A stretch of DNA of 50,367 bases, taken from the NCBI GenBank assembly GCA_021777225.1, contig JAJYDQ010000025.1:1-50367 (forward strand), given 5' to 3'. This DNA comes from Deltaproteobacteria bacterium (lineage in GTDB: Bacteria; Desulfobacterota; Desulfomonilia; Desulfomonilales; Desulfomonilaceae). How positions within the stretch are numbered: the first letter of the stretch is position 1; each line of letters opens with the position of its first letter. Position numbers and translations under genes: made by a program. Below, in pieces: positions 26,766-34,701 of this stretch. Under the pieces are notes generated by a model. The model was given only the letters and a program-made list of their open reading frames with translations. It was not told where the DNA came from and did no database searches.

Positions 26766-28137
26766 ATTCTTTTAAGCCTTTTAGAAACAAATCCATAAAT
26801 TGTTCAGTCTCTTCTCTGGTAAAAAGCCCTCCTGAACATGTTAGGACAAAATTGAGCCTGCTCCTGAACAAATACAGGACGAGTAGCATCCCTGTTTTTG
26901 ACAGCATTCTATGAGGCACTCCAAAAATTTCTACCGCCTCTAAATCCCCAATTTTTGTAAACGCTGGCTCGCGGGTTGGTTTTCCATTTTGGATTTTTGG
27001 CCAAACGGCTCCAAGAACGGTAATCGCTATGGAAAACTGGTGCCGATTGGTTAGGTAGCTAATTACTCTTTTTCGAAGATTGAAAGGTAGGAACCTAAAA
27101 GCGTCAGTCATCATTTTTATGTTCTGAGAAAGTTTTAGGTCAGTCTGGTTTCGGAAATGCCTGATTCTGGACAGGGCTATTTTCCTGCTAAAAGATCTGG
27201 AGTTTCGGCGATCCTCAGGAGAAGATTTATAGAAAATCAAAGAACTCGAGTTCATTAAATCCACACCTGAAAAACGGCCTCTCATGTTTACCGACATGGA
27301 CGTTGTGAGAAGTCCAGGAGTAAGACCACGTTTCATATTCCATTTGTCAATGGTTTCGTTGGATGTAGTCACTATTCTGTCAACAAAGGAAACGCCGTGA
27401 TTATTGGAAGTTTCATATAAGAGAGCGGTTTCCTCCTCAGACAGAATTCTCTTGACATGATGCTGGGAACCGTCTCGATCAGACCCTGAACCCACAGGAA
27501 GAACCGCCTTCTTAAAGAGATTTTCCAATGTCTGTCGCACATCCTCAAGATAGTTTCGCAAAGTAAGTTTTTTCGGATTTACGCGCCTCTTTTTGGAACC
27601 GGAAATGGAAAAATATTCACTACCCCAATCGGGTTTCGTCTTGTAGTGTATTTCATGATATTGAGCGAGGGTTTCCTGGCCAACGTCCGTGCCAGTAGCG
27701 GCGTCACCAGCGACGTGGTGCATGAGCCACCCGGCTATGTGACGTTCATGCGAAATTGAAATCAGGTGAAACTCGGCGACCGGCTCGTGAAAAAGGTCCC
27801 ATTCTCTATCAAGCCGATATTTCAGGAGCCCCAAAATTTGATCCAGCATCGGTTCTCCCGGATCGAATTCCGTCATCTTTTGGAAAAAAACCGGTAACGT
27901 TAGGGGTTCTTCTTTGTCCCAGACCAGATAATATCGTCCTCTGGATCCAATTTCCTTTATACGCCTCGTCAATTGAGGGAACTTTCTCGCCGCCAACCTT
28001 GCGGCTTCCAACATTGCCTCAATATTGATTGGTCCGTTAAGTTCTATGAGGCAAATCAGGATGTTTTTCGCATCACCGGTGGTTGAGAGCGCCAACATTT
28101 CCGACGTAGGGTCCAATTTGTCAGAGATTTCTATCAC
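26743..28137 (-). CDS. Condensation/WES-DGAT-like acyltransferase (HHxxxD)
   Basis: A 464-residue protein with the BAHD/condensation-superfamily active motif MHHVAGD (HHxxxD) at about residue 140, followed by a second-half segment with SVNMRGR and MNSSSL. This architecture is shared by PapA-type acyltransferases, wax-ester synthases/DGAT and alcohol acyltransferases, which transfer acyl groups from CoA or carrier proteins to hydroxyls. No carrier or adenylation domain is attached. It faces the glycosyltransferase gene. Together with the UbiA and methyltransferase genes it suggests modification of a lipid or terpenoid, with sugar and acyl groups; that is inference. Confidence 0.75.
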   Translation of the reverse strand: MIEISDKLDPTSEMLALSTTGDAKNILICLIELNGPINIEAMLEAARLAARKFPQLTRRIKEIGSRGRYYLVWDKEEPLTLPVFFQKMTEFDPGEPMLDQILGLLKYRLDREWDLFHEPVAEFHLISISHERHIAGWLMHHVAGDAATGTDVGQETLAQYHEIHYKTKPDWGSEYFSISGSKKRRVNPKKLTLRNYLEDVRQTLENLFKKAVLPVGSGSDRDGSQHHVKRILSEEETALLYETSNNHGVSFVDRIVTTSNETIDKWNMKRGLTPGLLTTSMSVNMRGRFSGVDLMNSSSLIFYKSSPEDRRNSRSFSRKIALSRIRHFRNQTDLKLSQNIKMMTDAFRFLPFNLRKRVISYLTNRHQFSIAITVLGAVWPKIQNGKPTREPAFTKIGDLEAVEIFGVPHRMLSKTGMLLVLYLFRSRLNFVLTCSGGLFTREETEQFMDLFLKGLKESKMVPVD

Positions 28138-28203
28138 TCCTTACCCTCCTTGACCAAACGAGTGTCAAAGATGGTGGCTGGTTCATAAATCCAGAGCGAC
28201 AAT

Positions 28204-28641
28204 TTACTCACCCATCTGAAAGGCTTTATCGATTACTCTCAGTGAAATAGCCGGCAACTTGAAATCTCCAAGATGATCCTTTTGAGCCCAACACGCGTTG
28301 GAAGCGTCACTACCAGCGACTAATGCGCCACTAATTACCGAGCATTTGTAGTCAGCTATTACATAATGAAACTGGACTCTGTCGTTCTTGTCTCGAATCA
28401 CACGTTCAACTACATCAACCAATGGACCTATCCTAACAATAAGGCCAGTTTCTTCCAAAGCCTCTCTGATAACAGCCTGGGTCAATGTTTCGCCGACCCG
28501 GGCCAAACCACCGGGGATGCTCCATTCTCCCTGAGAAGGAGGTTTAGACCTGCGAACCAGAACAATCTTGGAACCCTGGATTATTAGCGCGCCTACGCCG
28601 ACAAGCGGGCGCGCAGGGTATTCTCGAGATCCAATATCCAT
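28204..28641 (-). CDS. Nudix hydrolase
   Basis: A 145-residue pyrophosphohydrolase with a perfect Nudix box, GGLARVGETLTQAVIREALE followed by ETG. The N-terminal RPLVGVGALII resembles ADP-ribose or nucleotide Nudix enzymes of the NudC/ADPRase size. Substrate is not predictable from sequence. It follows RNase E/G by 24 bases and is probably the last gene of that operon. Confidence 0.9.
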   Translation of the reverse strand: MDIGSREYPARPLVGVGALIIQGSKIVLVRRSKPPSQGEWSIPGGLARVGETLTQAVIREALEETGLIVRIGPLVDVVERVIRDKNDRVQFHYVIADYKCSVISGALVAGSDASNACWAQKDHLGDFKLPAISLRVIDKAFQMGE

Positions 28642-28665
28642 TTAACTATCGTTTTCCGGGTATCT

Positions 28666-30657
28666 TCATGAGAAAGGGAGATAATCTTGGAGAGTGGCCT
28701 TCTTCCTTGGTCTGCTCTTTTTCAATAATGGGCGTTCCTTTTCCTCTTGCGGTAGTGGGGCCGTTTCCGAATCACCGGAGGGAGAGATCATTTTTTTGTC
28801 TACTAAAGCGTCTGCGACATTGTTCGCTACATCGGTGGGATACTCCTCAACCAATGCCTGATCCGCAGTATCTACAGAAAGGAATATACTATCCGGTTTC
28901 AGATTCGGTACATCCCCATCCCCACTCCGGTTTGAATCTGCTTCGGACGCCTCGTTTCCCAGCAATGGCTCTTCGGCGCGTACCGGGAATTCCTGGACAT
29001 CGTCGGATGGCTTGGTCTTTTTTCTGGGCCTTCGTCTGCGACGGGGAGTTTTGACTTCCTTTTCCGGTTCCGGGACTGCCTGTAATTCCTGGACGAGCGA
29101 GCCCTCCTTGACGGACTCAACCATGTCGTGAACAGGTTCAATCGATTCAATAAGCGGGGTTGATGCGATCTGCTGGGATTCGTCCTCCTTGAAATATTCA
29201 ATCGTAATACCGCTGTCAGGAAGGTTATTCTTTCCTAGAATAACTATTCTGGACCCGTATTGAGATTCAAGTGTGTGAAGTTCGGCCCTCATGAAGTTTA
29301 ATATGTAGTCGGCCACCTGTGATGGAATTGTCGCTCTGACTTCACGAACGTCTCCTTTGGCAAGGATCGCTTTAATTTTTCTAAATACATATAAAGAGCT
29401 GGTCTCCGGGGCACGAAGGCGCCCGCTACCCTCGCACAGTGGGCAGTCGTGATATTCACCCTCTCCCAATGAGGACCTCAGGCGTTGGCGGGAAAGTTCC
29501 AGCAATCCTAAAGAAGACATTCTCAAAACTTTTGTTTTGGCCCGGTCGCGCCTCATGGCTGATTTTAAGACCTTTTCGACCTCCTGAACGTGTTTTTTGT
29601 TCATCATGTCGATGAAATCAATCACTATGATCCCACCGAGGTCCCGCAACCTGAGTTGTCGAGCAACTTCAGGCGCAGCTTCCATGTTGACCACGAATGC
29701 GGTGTCTTCAACCTCTTTTTCTCTAGTAGCTTTACCGGAATTGACATCTATGGTTACCATTGCCTCTGTCGGCTCGATAATTATATATCCACCCGACTTT
29801 AATTTAATTTTGCGACAATAAACCCTTTCAATCTGTTCTTCCAGCTGGTATTTGTTAAAGAGCGGTCGCTTTTCTTGATATGGCTTTACAAGTTTCTCAA
29901 ACTTGGGCATTACCTGCCTAAAGAAGTCGCGTGTCTTATTGAAAACCTCTTTGTCGTCAACAAGTATTTCGGTTATATCGGCTGAGAAATGTTCTCTTAT
30001 CGCACGCACGACAAGGTCGTGTTCCTTGTGCAGGAGACATGGGGCTGGTTCTGAAGCCATGTTTTTTTCTATGGTTTTCCAGAGTCGCAATAAATAGTTA
30101 AGGTCTCTCGACAATTCGGTTTTAGTTCGACCAAGCCCCGCTGTCCTTACAATAAATCCCATATTATCAGGTGGGCAAAGTTGTTTTATTATTTCCTTGA
30201 GTTGTTTTCTTTCAGCCTCCTCTTCAATTTTTCTTGAAACTCCACATAACTCCGCTCCAGGCATCAACACGAGGTATCGACCAGCCATTGATATGTTGGT
30301 TGTCAGAGCGGCCCCTTTGTTGCCCCTCTCCTCTTTCACAACCTGCACAACTACATGGTCGTCCTTCTTGAAAATCTCCTGAATTCTCGGGCGCCGTCTG
30401 GAGTCATGAAACGATTCCGGAAAATATGAAGGATGAATGTCGTTGACCGACAAAAAACCGTTTTTTGAACTGCCATAGTTGACAAATACCGCCTGGAGGG
30501 AAGGTTCAATCCGCGTGATTACCCCCTTATAAATGTTCCCTACGGTAGCCTCTTTAGGGCCAGTCTTGATGTCCAGTTCATCAAGCTCTCCGTCAACTAC
30601 TACCGCCACCCGACATTCTTCAGGATGGCTTGAATTGATAAGCATTTTCTTGGTCAT
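28666..30657 (-). CDS. rng: Ribonuclease E/G family endoribonuclease
   Basis: A 663-residue RNase E/G enzyme that cuts single-stranded A/U-rich RNA and matures rRNA and mRNA. The S1 domain is at residues about 38-120. Catalytic metal ligands Asp304 (IDVNSGK) and Asp347 (VIDFID) fall at almost the E. coli RNase E numbers (303 and 346), and the zinc-link cysteines are Cys405 and Cys408 (CPLCEGSGR). After residue about 510 comes a low-complexity acidic tail with a basic RRRRRPRKKTK patch, an extension that RNase G lacks. So it is between RNase G and RNase E in form. It follows engB by 48 bases. Confidence 0.93.
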   Translation of the reverse strand: MTKKMLINSSHPEECRVAVVVDGELDELDIKTGPKEATVGNIYKGVITRIEPSLQAVFVNYGSSKNGFLSVNDIHPSYFPESFHDSRRRPRIQEIFKKDDHVVVQVVKEERGNKGAALTTNISMAGRYLVLMPGAELCGVSRKIEEEAERKQLKEIIKQLCPPDNMGFIVRTAGLGRTKTELSRDLNYLLRLWKTIEKNMASEPAPCLLHKEHDLVVRAIREHFSADITEILVDDKEVFNKTRDFFRQVMPKFEKLVKPYQEKRPLFNKYQLEEQIERVYCRKIKLKSGGYIIIEPTEAMVTIDVNSGKATREKEVEDTAFVVNMEAAPEVARQLRLRDLGGIIVIDFIDMMNKKHVQEVEKVLKSAMRRDRAKTKVLRMSSLGLLELSRQRLRSSLGEGEYHDCPLCEGSGRLRAPETSSLYVFRKIKAILAKGDVREVRATIPSQVADYILNFMRAELHTLESQYGSRIVILGKNNLPDSGITIEYFKEDESQQIASTPLIESIEPVHDMVESVKEGSLVQELQAVPEPEKEVKTPRRRRRPRKKTKPSDDVQEFPVRAEEPLLGNEASEADSNRSGDGDVPNLKPDSIFLSVDTADQALVEEYPTDVANNVADALVDKKMISPSGDSETAPLPQEEKERPLLKKSRPRKKATLQDYLPFS

Positions 30658-30705
30658 GATTTTTTCTTTATGAATTCTTTCTCTATCATCGTGCGGTTTG
30701 GCCCG

Positions 30706-31338
30706 CTATACGTCTGAATTAATTGTAAACTTCCCTTTGTTGTGAGGTTTGGAGCGCCATTTATCCGAGAGTTCAATAATATGACTCCATATCTCTTTGC
30801 GACCTAACCCCGTAACTGAAGAAAAAAACTCAACCGGCGTTTCCGGACCCCATCTTTCAGAGGTGGCTTTCATTAGGGTCATTCGCTCCGAATGACCAAT
30901 CTTGTCGGCCTTGGAGAGTGCAACAACAAAAGGAAATCCCCGGAATTGAAGAAATTTGATAAGATTTTCATCCAGTTCGGTTGGTTCTCGTCTTGAATCA
31001 ACTATTACAACAACACCCGCTAATTGCTTTCGTTCGGTCAAATATGTATTGACCATCGGTGCCCATGATCGCCTGACATCCATGGGTACAGAAGCATAAC
31101 CGTAACCTGGTAAATCTACAAAGATAAAACTGTTGTTTATGAAAAAGAAATTTATTTTCCTTGTAAGTCCCGGCGTCTTGGAAGTGCGTACCAGGTTCTT
31201 CCTTGAAAGCAATGAATTGATCATTGATGACTTACCCACGTTCGACCTGCCGGCGAAAGCAATTTCCGGGACGTGAGTAGGTGGATAATCTTTCCTGGCT
31301 TCGGCGCCACGTATAAACTCAGCGCTAAATATCTTCAT
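30706..31338 (-). CDS. engB: Ribosome biogenesis GTPase EngB/YsxC/YihA
   Basis: A 210-residue GTPase needed for assembly of the large ribosomal subunit. Motifs are GRSNVGKSS (G1), TPGLTRKINFF (G2), DLPGYGYA (G3), SKADKI (G4) and a G5-like FFSSVTGLG. The length is typical. The gene starts 130 bases downstream of the selenocysteine tRNA on the same strand and is followed by RNase E/G and Nudix genes, giving an RNA-processing operon. Confidence 0.95.
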   Translation of the reverse strand: MKIFSAEFIRGAEARKDYPPTHVPEIAFAGRSNVGKSSMINSLLSRKNLVRTSKTPGLTRKINFFFINNSFIFVDLPGYGYASVPMDVRRSWAPMVNTYLTERKQLAGVVVIVDSRREPTELDENLIKFLQFRGFPFVVALSKADKIGHSERMTLMKATSERWGPETPVEFFSSVTGLGRKEIWSHIIELSDKWRSKPHNKGKFTINSDV

Positions 31339-31468
31339 GAAGCGCCCTCGGTAAAGAGAACAGGATTGGCTCCCACCGTTTCGTTCGGAGTCATTCTAAG
31401 TTTGTGGGGGATTTCGGAGTCTGGGGACAAGCGCACAAATCTTTAGAAAGAACCTGTCAAAATCGAAT

Positions 31469-31566
31469 TGGCGGAGGCGCATGGGAATCGAACCCACCCA
31501 GAACGTTATTAGCGCCCTGCTTACGGTTTTGAAGACCGCGGAGCCCACCAGAACTCTACCGCCTCC
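31469..31566 (-). tRNA. selC: tRNA-Sec (anticodon TCA)
   Basis: The anticodon stem-loop reads GGTCTTCAAAACC with anticodon TCA, which decodes UGA. The molecule has the long 98-base form, an extended acceptor stem (GGAGGCG paired with CGCCTCC), a long variable arm, a TGGGTTCGATTCCCA T-arm and an encoded GCCA 3' end. These are the hallmarks of bacterial selC. The organism should therefore make selenoproteins, although selA, selB and selD are not in this window. Confidence 0.95.
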
Positions 31567-31597
31567 CGAGTTTCGGACAATTTCCGATGCTTTTTCT

Positions 31598-31603
31598 ATT
31601 ATA
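31598..31603 (-). promoter_or_regulatory. Probable -10 box of selC
   Basis: On the minus strand the perfect -10 hexamer TATAAT lies 31 bases before the tRNA 5' end. The best -35 match (TTGCTA) has a long 19-base spacer, so this is only a partial promoter call. Confidence 0.45.
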
Positions 31604-31780
31604 TTACACATTTGTGTTATTCTAGCAACCGCTCTTTTTTAGTGATTCGGCGAACACCCTTTCAGGCTGTATTGGTTCAGCGAATTTATCTTAAAGAATC
31701 TCTGGGATTAGTCCTAAAAACGAAGTATTCATTGGACTGGAATAGTTTTAATTTGTCTGATTTTCAACTAGGGGAGAATC

Positions 31781-33055
31781 ATGGATCCACAAGGCGTCAC
31801 GAGCCATTACTACAATAAGGTGGTTGGCTGGCTGAAAATTGTTGCAACAGACCTGGGAATAAGCGAGATCTCATTTACAAAAGCGCCCCTGGAACGCTTG
31901 GAATCTCCGTCTCATCCTTTTCTGGAAAGTCTTTTCATTGAATTGAACAACTATTTTGGAGGGAAAAGTCACGTCTTTACCACTCCCATACATTTCACCT
32001 CAGGGACTTCATTTCAACAAAAGGTGTGGAAGGAACTGCTCAAAATACCTGCCGGCAATACCAAATCTTATGGACAAATCGCCGCCGCTATAGGAAACCC
32101 AAAAGCAGCCCGCGCTGTTGGAAATGCTAACGGCAAGAACCCCATCCCTATAGTCGTCCCCTGTCATCGGGTCGTTAATTCCGATGGATCCCTTGGCGGG
32201 TACAGTTCCGGCACAAATATTAAGAGGGCTCTTTTGGATCTCGAAAAAATCTTTTGGGGAGGTCTACCTCTGGAAACGGAAGCAAAACTTGTGATCGTTT
32301 CCAATAGCCCGGCATCAATAATCCTAAATTTGAAATCCCTGAACTCCATCGCTGAGTTTCCTCTTGGCCCCTGCAACGAGCAATATTTCCAGGATCTTTA
32401 TTTTGATTTGCCTGACCGATCGCTTTACCAAAGAAAGTGGGCGCTACGCCTGAGAAAAAATGGGAAAATGGATAGGGTCGCTATGAAAGGGCCCTCGATA
32501 GAGGTGAGTGATGGATCGATAAAAAGACCTGAAATAGAAATGCAATCTAACCATGAGGCGATGAAAAGCATTGTGGCGCATATGAAAGATCTAGGTATCA
32601 ATATCGTTTCCACTTTGTCGAAACAAAGTGGAAATGCTGAGGATTCACTTAAGTTCTTGGGACTTGAAGTAATTCAGGAACGGGACACACGAAGGATAGT
32701 CAGGAACATATTTGATCCAGAGACATCCGAACCGATCGCTGAAATGGACATTGACCAGGTTTCATTTATCGCGGGCGATAAACAGCTTGAGCATTATGAG
32801 ATTGAGATTGAATCGTGGGCAAAGCCGGATTGCCCTGTGATTGAAAACTCTTTGGAATTCCTGAAAGCCGAATTGAAGGATTCCGTAATAACATGGAAAC
32901 TTGACAAATTGAGCACAGTAAAGCTCATTTGCGATCTCTTTCAGGAGGGACGCGCTCCCAGGGACTTCTCTGGAAAACTGTTGACGGTCCCTATTTATGA
33001 AATGGTCACAGAGCAGTCTGTGCGGAGAGACCGATGTGCGGGCGCTTCATTTTAA
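31781..33055 (+). CDS. Methylated-DNA methyltransferase fused to a CYTH-type domain
   Basis: A 424-residue fusion. Residues 1-158 are a complete Ogt/MGMT domain that repairs O6-methylguanine: TSFQQKVWKELLKIP, then active-site Cys128 in VPCHRV and GYSSGTNIKRALL. From residue 164 the sequence begins ETEAK (ExExK at 165-169), the signature of CYTH/triphosphate-tunnel domains, followed by LYFDLPDRSL, WALRLRKNG and RPEIE. A CYTH fused to an alkyltransferase is unusual; the second domain may bind or hydrolyse nucleotide or triphosphate ligands. The 3' end overlaps the HMCES gene by 22 bases, so the two are co-transcribed and belong to a DNA-repair unit. Confidence 0.83.
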   Translation: MDPQGVTSHYYNKVVGWLKIVATDLGISEISFTKAPLERLESPSHPFLESLFIELNNYFGGKSHVFTTPIHFTSGTSFQQKVWKELLKIPAGNTKSYGQIAAAIGNPKAARAVGNANGKNPIPIVVPCHRVVNSDGSLGGYSSGTNIKRALLDLEKIFWGGLPLETEAKLVIVSNSPASIILNLKSLNSIAEFPLGPCNEQYFQDLYFDLPDRSLYQRKWALRLRKNGKMDRVAMKGPSIEVSDGSIKRPEIEMQSNHEAMKSIVAHMKDLGINIVSTLSKQSGNAEDSLKFLGLEVIQERDTRRIVRNIFDPETSEPIAEMDIDQVSFIAGDKQLEHYEIEIESWAKPDCPVIENSLEFLKAELKDSVITWKLDKLSTVKLICDLFQEGRAPRDFSGKLLTVPIYEMVTEQSVRRDRCAGASF

Positions 33056-33765
33056 TTAGTTCTCAAAAGGAGTTGACCGAAGAGTATGGATTGATTGAAA
33101 CACCGGAGGTTCGCCCTCATTATAACATAGCGCCTTCGCAGGAAATAGCGGCTATCAGGTATACCCCTGGAGCCCCTAACAACCGTGAACTGATATTTCT
33201 CCGATGGGGATTGATCCCTTTTTGGTCCAAGGACCCTTCCAAGTCATCAGGGCTTATAAACGCCCGTTCGGAAACCATAGATTCAAAATCCGCTTTTAAA
33301 TCATGTTTAAAGAAGCGAAGGGTCCTGATACCCTCGAATGGCTTTTATGAATGGAGCAAAAGCGCCACTGGGTTTAAACAGGCTTACCTGATACATTTCA
33401 GGAATCATCGTTTCTTGTCGTTCGCTGGGATTTATGACGAACACAAATCACCGGCCGGGGATATCGTAAGGACCTGCGCGATTATTACCACGGAAAGCAA
33501 CAAAGAACTCAAAACAATCCATGACAGAATGCCCGTCATAATTAGAAAAAATGACTACACTCTGTGGCTCGAAGCCGAAAATATCAACCGTAAGGAATTC
33601 AGAGGCATGTTAAGACCTTATAACATACCGGGTCTGGAAATTTTGCAGGTAGGAGCTAAAGTGAACAAACCGGGATATGACAAGCCAGACTGTATGGAAC
33701 CCCCAGGGGATATTTGCGCAAAATCTGAGAACTCGTGCCAGACGCCATTATTCCCGCCCAGATAA
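33034..33765 (+). CDS. HMCES/YedK-type abasic-site processing protein
   Basis: A 243-residue SOS-response-associated peptidase family protein that forms a thiazolidine crosslink with abasic sites in single-stranded DNA. Catalytic residues are all present: Cys2 (after removal of Met, MCGRF), Asn76 (INARSET), Glu106 (FYEW) and His163 (IHDRMPVI). These agree closely with E. coli YedK Cys2/Asn75/Glu105/His160. The C-terminal 30 residues are polar and variable. Overlap with the Ogt-CYTH gene points to a common repair role. Confidence 0.94.
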   Translation: MCGRFILISSQKELTEEYGLIETPEVRPHYNIAPSQEIAAIRYTPGAPNNRELIFLRWGLIPFWSKDPSKSSGLINARSETIDSKSAFKSCLKKRRVLIPSNGFYEWSKSATGFKQAYLIHFRNHRFLSFAGIYDEHKSPAGDIVRTCAIITTESNKELKTIHDRMPVIIRKNDYTLWLEAENINRKEFRGMLRPYNIPGLEILQVGAKVNKPGYDKPDCMEPPGDICAKSENSCQTPLFPPR

Positions 33766-33804
33766 TTATTTCAAAGGCCTGTTTAATCGTTGAGAAGAGG
33801 GATC

Positions 33805-34572
33805 TCACGCTATTTCATGATGAATGTTGAAGATCCTTACCCTGAACTCATCGATGACAAACTGAAGATGTTCATGCATTGAGGCCTGGGCCCTTTCAGG
33901 GTCCCGGTCACGAATGGCCTCATAAACCTTGCGATGGTGTTCAAGGATCTTCATTTGGTCTGAACGACTCACAAACATCTGTTCTCTATGGAACTTTATT
34001 GATTCACGGATCAAATCAAAGAAACTACCTAGCAGGTGGGTGAGGATCGTGTTATGGGTGGCTCCAGCAATTTCCTTGTGGAATTTCGCGTCAAGTTCGT
34101 AGTGGATTGAGCCGGTTTCAAAATCCTTCTCCATTGCTTCTATCAGGGAAAGAATCTGTTGGAGTTCATCCTCTGTCCGGTTGCAAGCTGCGCGTTTTGC
34201 GCTCCACACTTCCAGTAGGGCCCGGACATCAGTGAGTTCCAAAATTTTCTCTTTATCGGCGTCCAATAGAACTGCAATAGGTGTCCGAATTTCTTGGGCA
34301 GCAATATTGCGAACAATTGTGCCGCCGCCTTGAACTGTTTCTATCATTCCCTGCAATTCCAGCAACTTGACAGCTTCCCTTATTGAGGGTCTGCTGACTC
34401 CCATCAGTTCCGCCAAATCGGGTTGGGACGGCAGTTTTTCTCCGACTTTAAATCTACCCTCGCTGATTGCCTTTATTAGCTGTTCGCCGACTTTTTCAGA
34501 CAAGCGTTCAGACCGTATTTTTCTGAAGACAGGCTCTGGTGGATTCAGTTTTTTGGAGCTATTTTCAGGCAT
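33805..34572 (-). CDS. FadR-type GntR regulator of lactate genes (LldR-like)
   Basis: A 255-residue FadR-subfamily regulator. The winged helix-turn-helix (RLSEKVGEQLIKAISEGRFK, PSQPDLAELMGVSRPSIREA) is followed by an all-helical FCD domain with Asp and His ligands in YELDAKFHKEIAGATHN and ILEHHRKVYEAIRDRD. It is transcribed away from the lactate genes and shares their control region, so it is the probable lactate-responsive repressor. Start ATG 34572 is preferred over TTG 34608; neither has a strong ribosome binding site. LldR is the best match by context, not proven. Confidence 0.87.
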   Translation of the reverse strand: MPENSSKKLNPPEPVFRKIRSERLSEKVGEQLIKAISEGRFKVGEKLPSQPDLAELMGVSRPSIREAVKLLELQGMIETVQGGGTIVRNIAAQEIRTPIAVLLDADKEKILELTDVRALLEVWSAKRAACNRTEDELQQILSLIEAMEKDFETGSIHYELDAKFHKEIAGATHNTILTHLLGSFFDLIRESIKFHREQMFVSRSDQMKILEHHRKVYEAIRDRDPERAQASMHEHLQFVIDEFRVRIFNIHHEIA

Positions 34573-34637
34573 GATGGAAACACTACTACAAGCCAAGAGG
34601 ACAGTCAACAGGTTATAAGCTTGTCTAATTAATTTCT

Positions 34638-34655
34638 TGACAAGTTGTCAGACAA
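34638..34655. promoter_or_regulatory. Promoter -35 and GntR operator of the lactate operon
   Basis: A consensus TTGACA lies at 34638-34643, and a perfect inverted repeat TTGTCAGACAA at 34645-34655, in the position expected for the promoter core. The -10 is weak (TTGTTT at 34661). The palindrome is of the FadR-type TTGTC-n-GACAA form. It makes the TTG at 34645 an operator base rather than a start codon. Confidence 0.65.
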
Positions 34656-34701
34656 TGTTATTGTTTGTCTATATATCCTTCCCAATAGGAAATCGCGCCT
34701 A

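Noticed and set aside
34645-34701. TTG start for glcD at 34645
   Set aside because: The bases there form the TTGTCAGACAA operator; ATG 34702 gives the family's N-terminus.
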